Shown piece by piece: positions 1 to 9,008 of a stretch of 64,000 bases of DNA. The notes under the pieces are model-generated. The model did not search any database. It was not told the origin of the DNA and saw nothing but the letters and a program-made list of their open reading frames with translations. This DNA comes from Novosphingobium sp. SG751A. Lineage in GTDB: Bacteria > Pseudomonadota > Alphaproteobacteria > Sphingomonadales > Sphingomonadaceae. A program made the translations under genes and the position numbers. Every line of letters starts with the position of its first letter. Position 1 is the stretch's first letter. The stretch is from assembly GCF_013149295.1 (NCBI RefSeq), contig NZ_JABGCB010000024.1:1-64000 (forward strand), in the 5' to 3' direction.

Positions 1-110
1 CCCCCAACACCAGTGCTGCCCGCTTCCATGTGACGTACATACCCCCTCATATCACGCGTAGAAACCGCCGCCAGATTTTATGAGTTTACGTCCTAAATGC
101 CGTCGTGGGT

Positions 111-162
111 AACATTCTCGATGAGGCAACGAAATTGCCTAGGAACATTTTCATTGAGGCAA
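111..162. repeat. Pair of 19-bp imperfect direct repeats
   Basis: AACATTCTCGATGAGGCAA at 111-129 recurs as AACATTTTCATTGAGGCAA at 144-162, with three mismatches and a 33-bp period. Between them, AGGCAA and TTGCCT form a small inverted repeat. The pair lies just beyond the broken end of the IS3-like element. It could be part of a second mobile element end or a recombination site, but nothing identifies it further. Confidence 0.4.
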
Positions 163-169
163 TGCGACA

Positions 170-546
170 TTGGGATCGACACCAATCAGCCCGCAGGCCC
201 GGCGTTGCGAGATCTCGTATTCCCGCAACACCCGCAGCACTGCGTCGCGCCGCTGCCCCGGTGTGTCGTCAGACTTTTCCCAGCAGATCCTTCAGGAAGA
301 TCCTTCAGGATGGCGTTGTCGAGCATGCTGTCCGCCAGCAGCCGCTTCAGCTTGCCGTTCTCGTCCTCAAGCTGTCGCAGGCGGCGGGCGTCGGATACCT
401 CCATCCCGCCGTATTTGGTCTCCAGCTTGTAGAACGTCGCCGCGCTCAGCCCGTGCTTGCGGCAAACCTCCACGGTCGGAAGCCCGGCCTCCTGCTCTTT
501 GATCATCCCGATAATCTGCGCCTCGGTGAAACGGCTTCTTCCTCAT
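170..546 (-). pseudogene. Broken IS3-family transposase (orfA plus start of orfB)
   Basis: The orfA product is recognisable from its helix-turn-helix (GLPTVEVCRKHGLSAATFY) and the following basic, coiled segment with RQLEDENGKLKRLLADSML. Two lesions break it. One extra A lies in the fourth codon after the ATG at 544-546. A 13-bp tandem duplication (285-297 and 298-310) replaces the expected LKDLLGKV-stop ending by a read-through frame. In another frame, VLRVLREYEISQRRACGLIG is the start of orfB, which then stops at the element's broken edge. The element cannot make its own transposase. Confidence 0.8.
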
Positions 547-610
547 GCGTCTGCTCCTTCTCGTAGACAGACTCTACATCAGAATAAGGGATCTTTCGGG
601 GGGCAGGTCA
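170..610 (-). mobile_element. Truncated IS3-family insertion sequence
   Basis: Read on the minus strand, the element begins at about 610 with TGACCTGCCCCCCGAAAG, which looks like an IS3-family terminal inverted repeat, followed by a leader and a transposase orfA. The orfB frame is cut off after about 35 codons near position 170, so the far end is missing. The element lies 3' of traG, about 95 bp after its stop codon. The exact IS name cannot be given from sequence reading alone. Confidence 0.75.
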
Positions 611-705
611 AGAGCATTATGGTTGGGCGGAAATCGAGGAATGAGTGGTCGACGCCGTTGAGCAAAATACTGCGCTGATTATTTTTTAATAATTGACACT
701 TTTCA

Positions 706-3700
706 TCAAGGATCACGGCGGCTTTTGAAACTGGAATCTCCATCGGTTGCCCCATTATCCCGATCAAGCGGCGGTCGACCGGACTTGAGCAGTTGAGACT
801 GCTCGACAGATGTTATAGGCCCGGTTCCATCCACAGTACCTCGCCCGGCGTCGGCCTGTTCGAGATACCGGTTGCGCAGTCCGTCGTTTCCCAGAACTTT
901 CTCGCTGAATTCCCTGGAAAAAGTCTTTTCCGGATGCGGTGAGCGGGCAGCCGCTTTCTCTGCTGATGCAATTGCCTCCCGGACATCATAGTTCACAATA
1001 TCGATCGATGACCGCGCAACAACCGCTGAAATTCCTCGATCCGAAATCTCCGCGCTCAATCTGCCGCTCAAAGAGCCTTTGACACTGCCTTTGCCATCCG
1101 AGCCAACCCCTCGCGCCGCTGAAGCCGCGAGATCACCGGAGATGCTTTGGCTGTTTGCTGTTGAATGCTCAGCTGATCGTGACAGCGATCTTTGCCATCC
1201 TGTCTGTACCATGATCGCCATGACGTCGCGTTCAAGCGTGTCGGCCACCTGCGGCTTCAGCCGCCAGTTACCCCGGCGATCCATTTCAAACCCGCCTTTG
1301 AGCCAGTTTGCCATGGCTTCCTGCCCCTGCGCGCCGCTGCCGAGGAAATGCTCAATCGTGTCCGGCCCCGCCTGTTTACCCGCCTCGAACCGGGTGCTGG
1401 TGTCACTGCGCCCAGACTGGCTGAATCCAGTGCTGCTCGAAACCAGAAGATCGTTATGGGCAAAGCTGAACCGTGCATGTCCACCATTGGCGATTGCGCC
1501 AAGTTGGCTCTGGTTGATCAGTCCGCCGCGCCACATGTCAGCGGCAAGCTGAGGCGTCAGATTGAGGCTGACATCGCCGTTCTGATCCATCGCGATCTGG
1601 CGTTTCGGCATCGTGATGCCATGGTCGTGCAGCAGGGTTTGAATGCGCGACAGCCGCTCCTTGTCGACAATGCCGGTCAGACGCTCATTACGGGCGCGAT
1701 CGGCAATGCTTCCGGCGCCTCCCTCTGCCATGTCGATCTTGTTTCCGGCGGTGACAGCCAATGCGCGGATGAAAGAATCCAGCCGCGCGGCTTCGCGCAC
1801 GGACGCACCGTCTGCCCCGGCGCCTTGCGCAAAGCCTGCATTGTCAGCCTGACGGCGCTGTTCCCCGATCCTCGCCGAGCTGCGTGTGCCATCCGGCCCG
1901 ACCTCGCGCTGGGCATCAAGCTTGCCTGATCTTTCAGCAAAATCATAACCGGCTGCTTCTCGGGTTCTACCATAGACGCTGCTGCCTTCACGGTGGGCCT
2001 CCGCCGTCACGCCATCAGCCGTGCCGACCTGGCTCGCGACATTGTAGGCCTCCAGCGCATGAAGTACCTGCGCCTCGCTGCGTCTTGTGGCATGTGCGAG
2101 CTGGCTGACAGCGCTCGAGCGTGCTTCGCCCGAAAGCGCATTGATAAAGCCTATGCGTCGATTGGTTTCGGTAACGGAAAGTCCAAGCATTGCAGCAGCC
2201 TGCCTTTGCCCCCGATTGTGTCCGGTCCGATGCGCCTGCTCGGTCGCAACATTGCCGCGCTCGCCACTGGCTACGCTTTTGCCCGCATAATCGCGCCTGC
2301 CTTCCATCGCGCCGACCTGAATCTGCGCGCCCGTAAGATCGTTGCGCAGCATCTGTTCCTGATCGAAGGCATTGGCAGTCAGCTTGGCAAAAGTCGTATC
2401 GGCCGAGGCCTGCGCAATGACGGTCGAGGCTTTCAGGCTTGCATCCCTGGCGGAATAGCCGCTTCGTTCAAAATGCCGCTGAGCGCCAGTAAGCATCATG
2501 TCATAGGCCCGATTGTCGCCAAACGCTTTCCACTGCACCATGTTCTGCGCGAAGGCGGCAAAGGTCCGTTCCCCTGGTTGCCCTTTGCCGAAGTAGCTGG
2601 TCCCCAATTTGCGCAGCGCGTCACCTTGCGCGAAATTATGGATCGCCGATGTCGCGGCATTGGCGCGAATGGCGCGGGCCGTTGCCGGATCGCTCAGATC
2701 ACGACCGGCAAGGGCAGGGGTAAGACCGCCCAATTCCCGCGCAGCATCGGCCCGCCCGAGGCCCGATGCCGCCGTGCCGGACGCGCCGCCGCCATGCTCG
2801 CCCAGCACCGACCCTGAGGAGGCAAACGCCCGGTCCAGCCCGAAACTGCTGCGCTCGCCAAAATCCCCGAAGCTGGAGGCCGCTGAGCGGCGCGCCATGG
2901 TGCCTGTCGCCGAACCCTGCGCCTCAAGAGCATTGGCATAACCCTCGCTGGTTCCAACTGTCGCGGCCGCCGCGCTGCCCTGGCCTTGAACCCCGAGCGA
3001 ACCTGAGGTGAAGGCAGTGAACACATTGCCGCTGAACCGGAACACCGTGAAGACAAAGGCTCCGGCAAGACCTGCCGCGGCGGTGCGGAACGAACCAAAG
3101 ATGGCCAGCGCCTTCATCGCTGCGGATGGCGCCAGAATCCAGGTGTCGGTCGCAACTTTCGTTGCGCGCAATTCGGCCAGCACCCCCATCGCTCGCCCAA
3201 GGGTAAGCTGATAGATCCCGGCATCGATCACGCCCCATATGGCCACAAAGACGAAGAGCCCGAAGGCGAAGCTGGCAACACGCAAATTGATGGGGGTCAG
3301 GATGAACAGCAGCGCGATCGGCAACATCATCAGCATGATGGCAAAGACTGAGGCGCGGATGGTCGGCATCCATTCGTTGGCCGTTGAAAGTGTCGCCAGA
3401 CCATTGGACTCGATGGCACGGTTGGCCATCACGCGTGCGGCAGCAGCCGGTGAATCCTCGAATAGGACATCGCCAACCGTCTGGCCAAGAAAGACATTGG
3501 TCAGGAACTTCTGACGGCTCATCGACTGATCGAGCATCATCCAGCCCAGCGCGTCGATCTGTTGGCGGCACCGGTCACGCTGGACAGTCTGGGTCACATC
3601 GAAGCCGGTGCGTGCGCAGATCTGATCGCTATAGGCGTCGAACAGTGTTGGATCGGCAAGCTTGTCGGCAATATAGGTCCATGCCGCTTCGCAGGACATG

Positions 3701-4434
3701 GTGGTGCCCGACTTATCGCCGGCGCTATAGACGGTCGAGAAGGTTGCCGGACCCGCCATGGCTGAAAAACTTGCGGGCAGGTCAGTCGAAGTGCGGAAGA
3801 GCTGGTCGTCATCGACGCCATAAGCTGGCGATACCCGGGCCACAGGGTAACATTGCCGGACATAGTCTTTCACCGTCGCGTCGAGAAAGGAGTCGACGAT
3901 GGGGCTGCGCGGCGAGACAGCGTTCAGGAACAGATCAAAACTGTGCCCGCCCGCGCCGAACTCTAGCTTGGCATTAGGATCGGATGTGTTGTCATCGATC
4001 GTCTCGGCAAGCGCACGTTCCATGAGATTGGTGACGCCCGCCACCAGCACGATGAGATTGGGCACGCCGCCCACCGGCCGATAGGCATTACGGACCCGAT
4101 CATAGACATGAACCGTGCCGGTGGTGGCGATCATGCCTGCAAACAGGCCAATACCCACCAGCATCTGAAAACCGAAGGCGACAAGGCCCATGCCGGAACC
4201 GCGAATGCCGGCGAGGACAGCTCCGAGTCCAATGCCGACGACAGCGATGATCACTACCAGCGTCTCGTAGCGTGGATCGCTGAAGATCAGGGCGACGATC
4301 CGAAAAGCATCAACCGTTTCGGAAAAGCCATCCCAGGTATGATAGCTGGCATCCACCGCCAGCGCGGGCGTGGCGATGATCATGCCGAGGAAAACGAGCA
4401 GGGATCGGAGCAATCTGCGCATCTGACACCTCAT
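706..4434 (-). CDS. traG: Conjugal transfer mating-pair stabilisation protein TraG
   Basis: A 1242-residue inner-membrane protein, close in size to F TraG (about 940) plus extra length. The N-terminus has a signal-like helix followed by several hydrophobic segments (about residues 8-110 and 350-480). The remainder is a long, hydrophilic, Ala/Gly/Ser-rich region rich in Arg and Gln. In F-type systems the N-terminal part acts in pilus assembly, while the C-terminal part acts in mating-pair stabilisation and entry exclusion. It is the last gene of the operon, and its ATG overlaps the traH stop by 4 bp. An internal ATG at 4422 has a better-spaced AGGTG and is an alternative start. Confidence 0.9.
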   Translation of the reverse strand: MRCQMRRLLRSLLVFLGMIIATPALAVDASYHTWDGFSETVDAFRIVALIFSDPRYETLVVIIAVVGIGLGAVLAGIRGSGMGLVAFGFQMLVGIGLFAGMIATTGTVHVYDRVRNAYRPVGGVPNLIVLVAGVTNLMERALAETIDDNTSDPNAKLEFGAGGHSFDLFLNAVSPRSPIVDSFLDATVKDYVRQCYPVARVSPAYGVDDDQLFRTSTDLPASFSAMAGPATFSTVYSAGDKSGTTMSCEAAWTYIADKLADPTLFDAYSDQICARTGFDVTQTVQRDRCRQQIDALGWMMLDQSMSRQKFLTNVFLGQTVGDVLFEDSPAAAARVMANRAIESNGLATLSTANEWMPTIRASVFAIMLMMLPIALLFILTPINLRVASFAFGLFVFVAIWGVIDAGIYQLTLGRAMGVLAELRATKVATDTWILAPSAAMKALAIFGSFRTAAAGLAGAFVFTVFRFSGNVFTAFTSGSLGVQGQGSAAAATVGTSEGYANALEAQGSATGTMARRSAASSFGDFGERSSFGLDRAFASSGSVLGEHGGGASGTAASGLGRADAARELGGLTPALAGRDLSDPATARAIRANAATSAIHNFAQGDALRKLGTSYFGKGQPGERTFAAFAQNMVQWKAFGDNRAYDMMLTGAQRHFERSGYSARDASLKASTVIAQASADTTFAKLTANAFDQEQMLRNDLTGAQIQVGAMEGRRDYAGKSVASGERGNVATEQAHRTGHNRGQRQAAAMLGLSVTETNRRIGFINALSGEARSSAVSQLAHATRRSEAQVLHALEAYNVASQVGTADGVTAEAHREGSSVYGRTREAAGYDFAERSGKLDAQREVGPDGTRSSARIGEQRRQADNAGFAQGAGADGASVREAARLDSFIRALAVTAGNKIDMAEGGAGSIADRARNERLTGIVDKERLSRIQTLLHDHGITMPKRQIAMDQNGDVSLNLTPQLAADMWRGGLINQSQLGAIANGGHARFSFAHNDLLVSSSTGFSQSGRSDTSTRFEAGKQAGPDTIEHFLGSGAQGQEAMANWLKGGFEMDRRGNWRLKPQVADTLERDVMAIMVQTGWQRSLSRSAEHSTANSQSISGDLAASAARGVGSDGKGSVKGSLSGRLSAEISDRGISAVVARSSIDIVNYDVREAIASAEKAAARSPHPEKTFSREFSEKVLGNDGLRNRYLEQADAGRGTVDGTGPITSVEQSQLLKSGRPPLDRDNGATDGDSSFKSRRDP

Positions 4435-5849
4435 TGTTTGTGGCTGGCGCCGGTGGCATTGCGGGCATCGTGATCGCGCTGGCGAACCACCCCGGCATAA
4501 TTGGCTGAGAGGTTCGCCTGGCTCATGGCGGCCATGTAGGACTGGCGCATCTGCGCGCGCTGGCGCAGCACCTCCTCACGGAGGTCACGAAGCTGCTCGA
4601 TTCCTTTTGAGAGGATCCGCGTCTGGCAGATATTGGCGCTTTCACCGTCAGAGGCACCCGCCGCTGTCGCGCCTCGTTCAGCATTCTGAAGTGCGAAATC
4701 GATTGAGCGCGTCAGGTCATTGAGCATCTGATAGGCAAGGGTCAGCGCCACCAGTTCATCGGTGTCGGCGATCACGCTGTCGATCACGCCTTGCCGCACG
4801 CCCCATTCGAGCAGGCGGTAGACCGGCAGCGTTCTGACATTGGCGACGAACTGCTTTTCTTCGGTGGAGAGCGCCGAGCGGGTGCGGATCTTGCTGGCTA
4901 TCGTTTCCATCCTCTCGCGCGCCAGCACGAGCGCGCCGCGCCCGGAACCGTTCACGGAACAGTCGGCAGCGGTCGCTGGAATATTAAGCGCCCGCGTTGG
5001 CACTCGTCCGGTCAGGAAATCATCGGCGCTCTCGGTATCCTGATGCGGGCAGGAAGGGATGGCCGAGAACAGCGGCACTTTGTCATTGGTGTCCCAGCGC
5101 ATATAGACATCGCCGACCCGGGCACGCATCACCCCGGCCCAGTCCGAGGCGCCGACCCGCGCGGCAGCGTGCTGGAGCAATGAGCCTGTTCGGAAAATAT
5201 CGGTCACCTCGGTCGGACAATTGGCGAGCGCTTCCTTGAGATCCTCGGTCGGATTGCCTTTGTTGGACTGGATCTTCTCGCGGCTCTGCTGCCAGCTTTT
5301 TGCAAAGCCCTCGCGCACCGATTTATAGCCCGTCATCTCCTCGACAATGCCCGACATATTGTCATCGCCTTTGGCGATCTGGACCATGCGGTTGGCCAGG
5401 CGGCAATCGTTCACCTGGATCGAGTTCAGGAAATTGGTGGCCGCCTCCATCTTCGAAATGATATTGCCCATCTTCTCGTCGAGCGTTTCGAGGAGGTACT
5501 GGAAGGCGACTGCCGGGGCCGCCTGAAGGATGGTCTCGAGCTTTTGCACCAGATAATCCGGGTCGAGAAACGACATGCCGCCAAGGAACATGTCGATGCC
5601 CCCGCAGCCCGCTTTCACCTTGGGCAGGCTCAAGGACATCAGATAATCGTCATGAACATCAACGCGGCCTGACATGCCGCCTGCGGTCACATAGCCGCGG
5701 GTCTGGTCGGCAAAGGTGCCGGGCGAGCTATAGGTGACTTTGTCGAACCAACTCTCCGCCCAGCTCTGGGCATGGGCCGGCACGGCTGCTCCGCAGGCAG
5801 CGAGGATCAGACAAAGCGCGAGGCTGAAACGGCTGGCAATGGGGACCAT
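4431..5849 (-). CDS. traH: Conjugal transfer pilus assembly protein TraH
   Basis: A 472-residue periplasmic protein starting with a cleavable signal peptide (SLALCLILAACGAAVPAHAQ). The following SWAESWFDKVTYSSPG, the CGGIDMFLGGMSFLDPDYLV segment and the conserved Cys residues match the TraH family of F-type systems, where TraH helps anchor the pilus assembly complex at the outer membrane. The start at 5849 is chosen because it opens the signal peptide and is preceded by GGAAG. An in-frame extension to 5939 has no such support. It overlaps traG by 4 bp and follows a 253-bp gap. Confidence 0.93.
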   Translation of the reverse strand: MVPIASRFSLALCLILAACGAAVPAHAQSWAESWFDKVTYSSPGTFADQTRGYVTAGGMSGRVDVHDDYLMSLSLPKVKAGCGGIDMFLGGMSFLDPDYLVQKLETILQAAPAVAFQYLLETLDEKMGNIISKMEAATNFLNSIQVNDCRLANRMVQIAKGDDNMSGIVEEMTGYKSVREGFAKSWQQSREKIQSNKGNPTEDLKEALANCPTEVTDIFRTGSLLQHAAARVGASDWAGVMRARVGDVYMRWDTNDKVPLFSAIPSCPHQDTESADDFLTGRVPTRALNIPATAADCSVNGSGRGALVLARERMETIASKIRTRSALSTEEKQFVANVRTLPVYRLLEWGVRQGVIDSVIADTDELVALTLAYQMLNDLTRSIDFALQNAERGATAAGASDGESANICQTRILSKGIEQLRDLREEVLRQRAQMRQSYMAAMSQANLSANYAGVVRQRDHDARNATGASHKQ

Positions 5850-6102
5850 GACGGGCTTCCTGTTGTGGGAGGACACGGCCAGCTGCCCGTCGCGCGCTTG
5901 CCTTGCCGGGTTAAGAGGGGGCAGGGGGCATTGGCACACCCTCTGCGAGGCGACCTGCTGCCATCCCCCGATAGCGCGCCGGTCACCGCAAGTTTAAAGA
6001 GTTTGAGATGCTCTTGTAATTTATAAAAATGGCTGCCTAAATTACACATATAAAAAGGAATTGTTGCGAATTCGGTGGCGCGGTAATGATGGTCGACGCC
6101 GG
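5850..6102. other. Longest non-coding gap inside the tra operon
   Basis: This 253-bp stretch contains no convincing gene. Its right half (about 5990-6060) is markedly A+T-rich compared with its surroundings and contains TATAAA on the minus strand at about 6023-6028. It could carry an internal promoter for traH-traG, but no matching -35 box stands out. Confidence 0.3.
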
Positions 6103-6681
6103 TCATCGGGCAGGGCTCACGATTCCGGTAAATTTTGCCATCGCCCGGACGCCAACAGCAACGCGCACGCCGGTCAGCATTTTTGCTGCCAGATAGGTGT
6201 TGCGCGCGAGATTGACGCCATGGTCGGTGCCAATAGCGACCGGCACGATGCGATTGGGATCGGCGATTGGTCGCACCCAGGCAACAGGGTTGCCAACCCA
6301 GGGAAGCCCAAGTCGCCCGGAGCGGAGCATGGCCTCCTGCGCGCCAATCGTCCGGACCTGCCAGCCATAGCGCGCTCGTAACGTGAGCAGCTTCCCCCAA
6401 AGATCGGCGCAGGCGATGCAGGCGGGCGCCGTGCTCATCTCGATCACGTAAAGCGACGCCTGCCCGCGCAGCACGGCTTCGAAGTCGGGCGGAAAGTCGC
6501 GCGTGACAGGAACGCGGGCGAGCCATGCCCGGGCTTCAGGCAGCGTACTGACGGGATGGATGGCCGCACGCAAAGCGACATCACGGGAGATCGGCGGCTG
6601 AGCCCTGGCCGATGACGTCTGAACGGTGCCGCTCAGCAGGAGGCCGGCCCATCCGAATACCAGAATTTCCCCGGGGCTCAT
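6103..6681 (-). CDS. Thioredoxin-like periplasmic protein of the tra operon
   Basis: A 192-residue protein with a hydrophobic N-terminus (about residues 5-20) and a CxxC motif, CIAC at residues 88-91, in a thioredoxin-like context (YVIEMSTAPACIACADLW). It follows the thioredoxin-like traF with a 4-bp ATGA overlap, so it is translated with the transfer proteins. A role in disulphide chemistry of Cys-rich partners such as TraN, TraU or TraH is inferred from the motif and position. I do not recognise a named family; the cis-proline loop is not obvious. Confidence 0.65.
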   Translation of the reverse strand: MSPGEILVFGWAGLLLSGTVQTSSARAQPPISRDVALRAAIHPVSTLPEARAWLARVPVTRDFPPDFEAVLRGQASLYVIEMSTAPACIACADLWGKLLTLRARYGWQVRTIGAQEAMLRSGRLGLPWVGNPVAWVRPIADPNRIVPVAIGTDHGVNLARNTYLAAKMLTGVRVAVGVRAMAKFTGIVSPAR

Positions 6682-7565
6682 GGCTTCCTGCCTCCCGCCG
6701 CGATGAGATCGCCTCCGACCACGCGCGGATCGCTCGGCGATACCGGCCCATTGGCGAGGGCATCGAAGAAGCCGTCCTCTTCACCCGCTCCGGTCAGCCA
6801 TTGTTCGGGGCGGATGTCGCCGGTGAGCAATTTGATGGCCTGATAAGCCATCTGGAGCAGGTTGGGATAAGTCTCGATCCCGGTCGCGATCACCATCTGC
6901 TGCTGGCTGCCGCGCCGGATCACCATCGTGGTTGGTGTCACCTCAACCCCGAAACGCTGGCCAAGGCCGGGGCGCTGCTCGAGATCCATTCGACTGACCT
7001 GCCAGCCCATCTCCTCCTGAAACCGCTGGAGGATCGGCCATTGCACCCGGCAATAGCCGCAGGAGGCTCGGTCGAACATCACCAGAGCGAACTCATTGCC
7101 GTGGGCGCGCAAATACTGGCGGCGGATATCATCCTTATGCGCGCCCAGCGCATCACGTGCCTCGCCCACCAGCGGGTTAGCGGCTTTGGCGTTGAGTTCG
7201 GGATGGGCCAGCAAGGCCAGTTGGGTAACGCCGGCAAAGGCGCGGGCCTTGCGCCGGGCAAAATCCTCCAGACGCCAGAAATCGGCGACCGCATCCACCG
7301 TCAGCACGGTTGCCGCATAATCGCGTTGCTGCTCGATCAGCCTGGCGATCCTTGGAGGCGACCATTTGACCAGTTCGGCCATGGGCGGAATGGCGGGTTT
7401 GGCAACTGCGTCCATCTCCGCTTTGTCGGGCGAGACCGGCTTTGGGGCTTCATACCACCAATAGCCGCGCGCGACGCCCGGGCCATCTGCCGCCGTTGCG
7501 GTCTGGCCCCATGCCGGCGCGGTTGAAAGCAGCATGCCGATGGAGAAGATTGTGCGCAGCCTCAC
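6678..7565 (-). CDS. traF: F-type conjugal transfer protein TraF, thioredoxin-like
   Basis: A 295-residue periplasmic protein with an N-terminal signal peptide ending near AWGQ and a C-terminal thioredoxin fold. The active-site motif CGYC is at residues 169-172, followed by WPILQRFQEEMGWQV and a TPTT cis-proline segment. This is the TraF/TrbB-type layout of F-like systems, in which the protein helps fold and assemble pilus components. The start is taken as GTG at 7563-7565, which overlaps the stop of the upstream peptidase gene as GTGA and places the signal peptide at the N-terminus. The longer frame to 7991 overlaps that gene. Confidence 0.9.
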   Translation of the reverse strand: MRLRTIFSIGMLLSTAPAWGQTATAADGPGVARGYWWYEAPKPVSPDKAEMDAVAKPAIPPMAELVKWSPPRIARLIEQQRDYAATVLTVDAVADFWRLEDFARRKARAFAGVTQLALLAHPELNAKAANPLVGEARDALGAHKDDIRRQYLRAHGNEFALVMFDRASCGYCRVQWPILQRFQEEMGWQVSRMDLEQRPGLGQRFGVEVTPTTMVIRRGSQQQMVIATGIETYPNLLQMAYQAIKLLTGDIRPEQWLTGAGEEDGFFDALANGPVSPSDPRVVGGDLIAAGGRKP

Positions 7566-8158
7566 AGCAGTTTCTCCATGCGGGTCAGCCTGCCGATCTC
7601 GACCGGCCCATAATATCGGCTGTCGAAACCATCGGGGGATGAGGAGCCGACAAATATCGTGCCCGCCGGGATGATCTTTGTCGCGGGATGCCAATGGGTG
7701 AGGGGGCGGCCGTCCCGGGTTCGGGGCTTGCTGATACCAAGCAGGCGGGCATTGCAGAAATACCAGCCGTCGTAGGTTTCGCCCATGGCTGATGGCTTCT
7801 CGATCATGTCGATCCGCTCTCCGGGCAGACAGAGCGCGTATTTGGTGACGCTGACCGGTTTGGGGCCGGCAATCGGATCGAACAGTGTGAAGGAGACGAG
7901 GTTGCCGGTTCGGATCTGGTCGGGCGCTTTGTAGATCACAAAGGCATCGATGGAGGGCGTCGCCACTAATGCGAATTGCGGCATCGCCCACCAGACGAGC
8001 AGCCCGATCGGCAGCACGATCCCGTAAGCCTTGAAGAGCTGTACCGGCCGGGCAGGTTCGCCAAATCCGCTTGCGCCCAGAGCAACTGCTGCGCGAAGCG
8101 GCAGGTGCCTGAGTCTCAAGGCCGCGCGTTTACTGGCGCGCCAGATGAGCGAGAGCAT
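7562..8158 (-). CDS. S26-family signal peptidase, TraF (RP4)/TrhF type
   Basis: A 198-residue membrane protein with one transmembrane segment (about residues 44-62). The nucleophile motif TPSID has Ser69, and the Lys segment VTKYALCLPGER has Lys106. This Ser/Lys pair matches the conjugative S26 peptidases that mature pilin; RP4 TraF also cyclises its pilin. F itself has no such enzyme, while IncH and related systems do. The product is a different protein from the thioredoxin-like TraF encoded next. The start at 8158 gives a 29-bp overlap with trbC. Confidence 0.88.
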   Translation of the reverse strand: MLSLIWRASKRAALRLRHLPLRAAVALGASGFGEPARPVQLFKAYGIVLPIGLLVWWAMPQFALVATPSIDAFVIYKAPDQIRTGNLVSFTLFDPIAGPKPVSVTKYALCLPGERIDMIEKPSAMGETYDGWYFCNARLLGISKPRTRDGRPLTHWHPATKIIPAGTIFVGSSSPDGFDSRYYGPVEIGRLTRMEKLL

Positions 8159-9008
8159 CGCGTATCTCCTCTTTACCGCCGAGGCGGCCATATTCCTCGA
8201 GTAGCCCGGAGAGGGCGGCATCGCCGTAGATGACATGGGCGGCACCCGGGCTGTTCTCGTCGCGATCGCAATAGGGCTGGGTGGGATCGCCGGTGATCAT
8301 CGCCAGTGCGGGGACTTTCGTCACGCCATGCTGGCGGAAAATGAGCGGATCGACGATGATCTGCACGTCGCGCATCGCGCAGGCGGGGCCTTCGCAGCCC
8401 GGATCGAGCCGCAACACCTGGGCTGACAATTTCGCCATCAGCTCCACTCTGGTCATGCCGCCTGGCATGCCGCGAAAGGCCATCACCCCGCCGACGCGAG
8501 CAAGACTGGCCGCATAGGTGCGCAGCACTTCGACCGGCATAGCGGAAGACACGAAGAGAACAGCAACCCAGCTCTTTTTGAGGCTGGCGGGAGCGGCATT
8601 GGCCAGCGCATTGGCTTCGGGTTGTTCAAGACCCAGCGCCTGCGCTATTCGCTGACTTGCCCTCTCCCGCTCGGCGGCCAGCGCTTGCCGGGCCGCCGCG
8701 ATATCCATCTCGGCGCGTTTCACGAGGGCCGGATCGCCCTTTGGGCGCGACAGTCCCTCAAAGGCGCGCCGCTGCAATTGGGGAGCGGCTTCGGATTGTG
8801 CCGGTATCACCGGGGCGGGGCCCTCGCTTTGCTTCGCCGCTCCAACCGCGCGTTTCAAGCGTTCCATGGCGGCATTCCCTTCGGCTTCCACCTGCGAGCG
8901 CGCCGTGTGGTTGGGCGCGGGACTGTCTGCCCAGGCCGGTATTGACGCCAGCATCAAGCCGACAAGGAGCCAGGCGAAGCTATTGGCTGATCGTTTGCTG
9001 ATAGGCAT
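8130..9008 (-). CDS. trbC: Type-F pilin assembly protein TrbC
   Basis: A 292-residue secreted protein. The signal peptide (SFAWLLVGLMLASIPAWADS) is followed by an Ala/Glu-rich, probably helical linker (about residues 35-140) and a thioredoxin-fold-like C-terminal domain with VAVLFVSSAMPVEVLRTYA and QIIVDPLIFRQHGVTKVPA. These blocks are typical of TrbC of F-type systems, which works with TraW in pilus assembly. The family lacks a redox CxxC at the usual site, and so does this copy. It overlaps both neighbours by 29 bp. Confidence 0.88.
   Translation of the reverse strand: MPISKRSANSFAWLLVGLMLASIPAWADSPAPNHTARSQVEAEGNAAMERLKRAVGAAKQSEGPAPVIPAQSEAAPQLQRRAFEGLSRPKGDPALVKRAEMDIAAARQALAAERERASQRIAQALGLEQPEANALANAAPASLKKSWVAVLFVSSAMPVEVLRTYAASLARVGGVMAFRGMPGGMTRVELMAKLSAQVLRLDPGCEGPACAMRDVQIIVDPLIFRQHGVTKVPALAMITGDPTQPYCDRDENSPGAAHVIYGDAALSGLLEEYGRLGGKEEIRDALAHLARQ

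Noticed and set aside
579..767. Short minus-strand frame after traG
   Set aside because: It overlaps the end of traG by about 60 bp, runs into the IS end and has no ribosome site or recognisable product; it may be a gene remnant but cannot be supported.
1192..2817. Long plus-strand frames inside traG
   Set aside because: They are opposite-strand shadows of a high-G+C coding region; the minus-strand product is a clear TraG.
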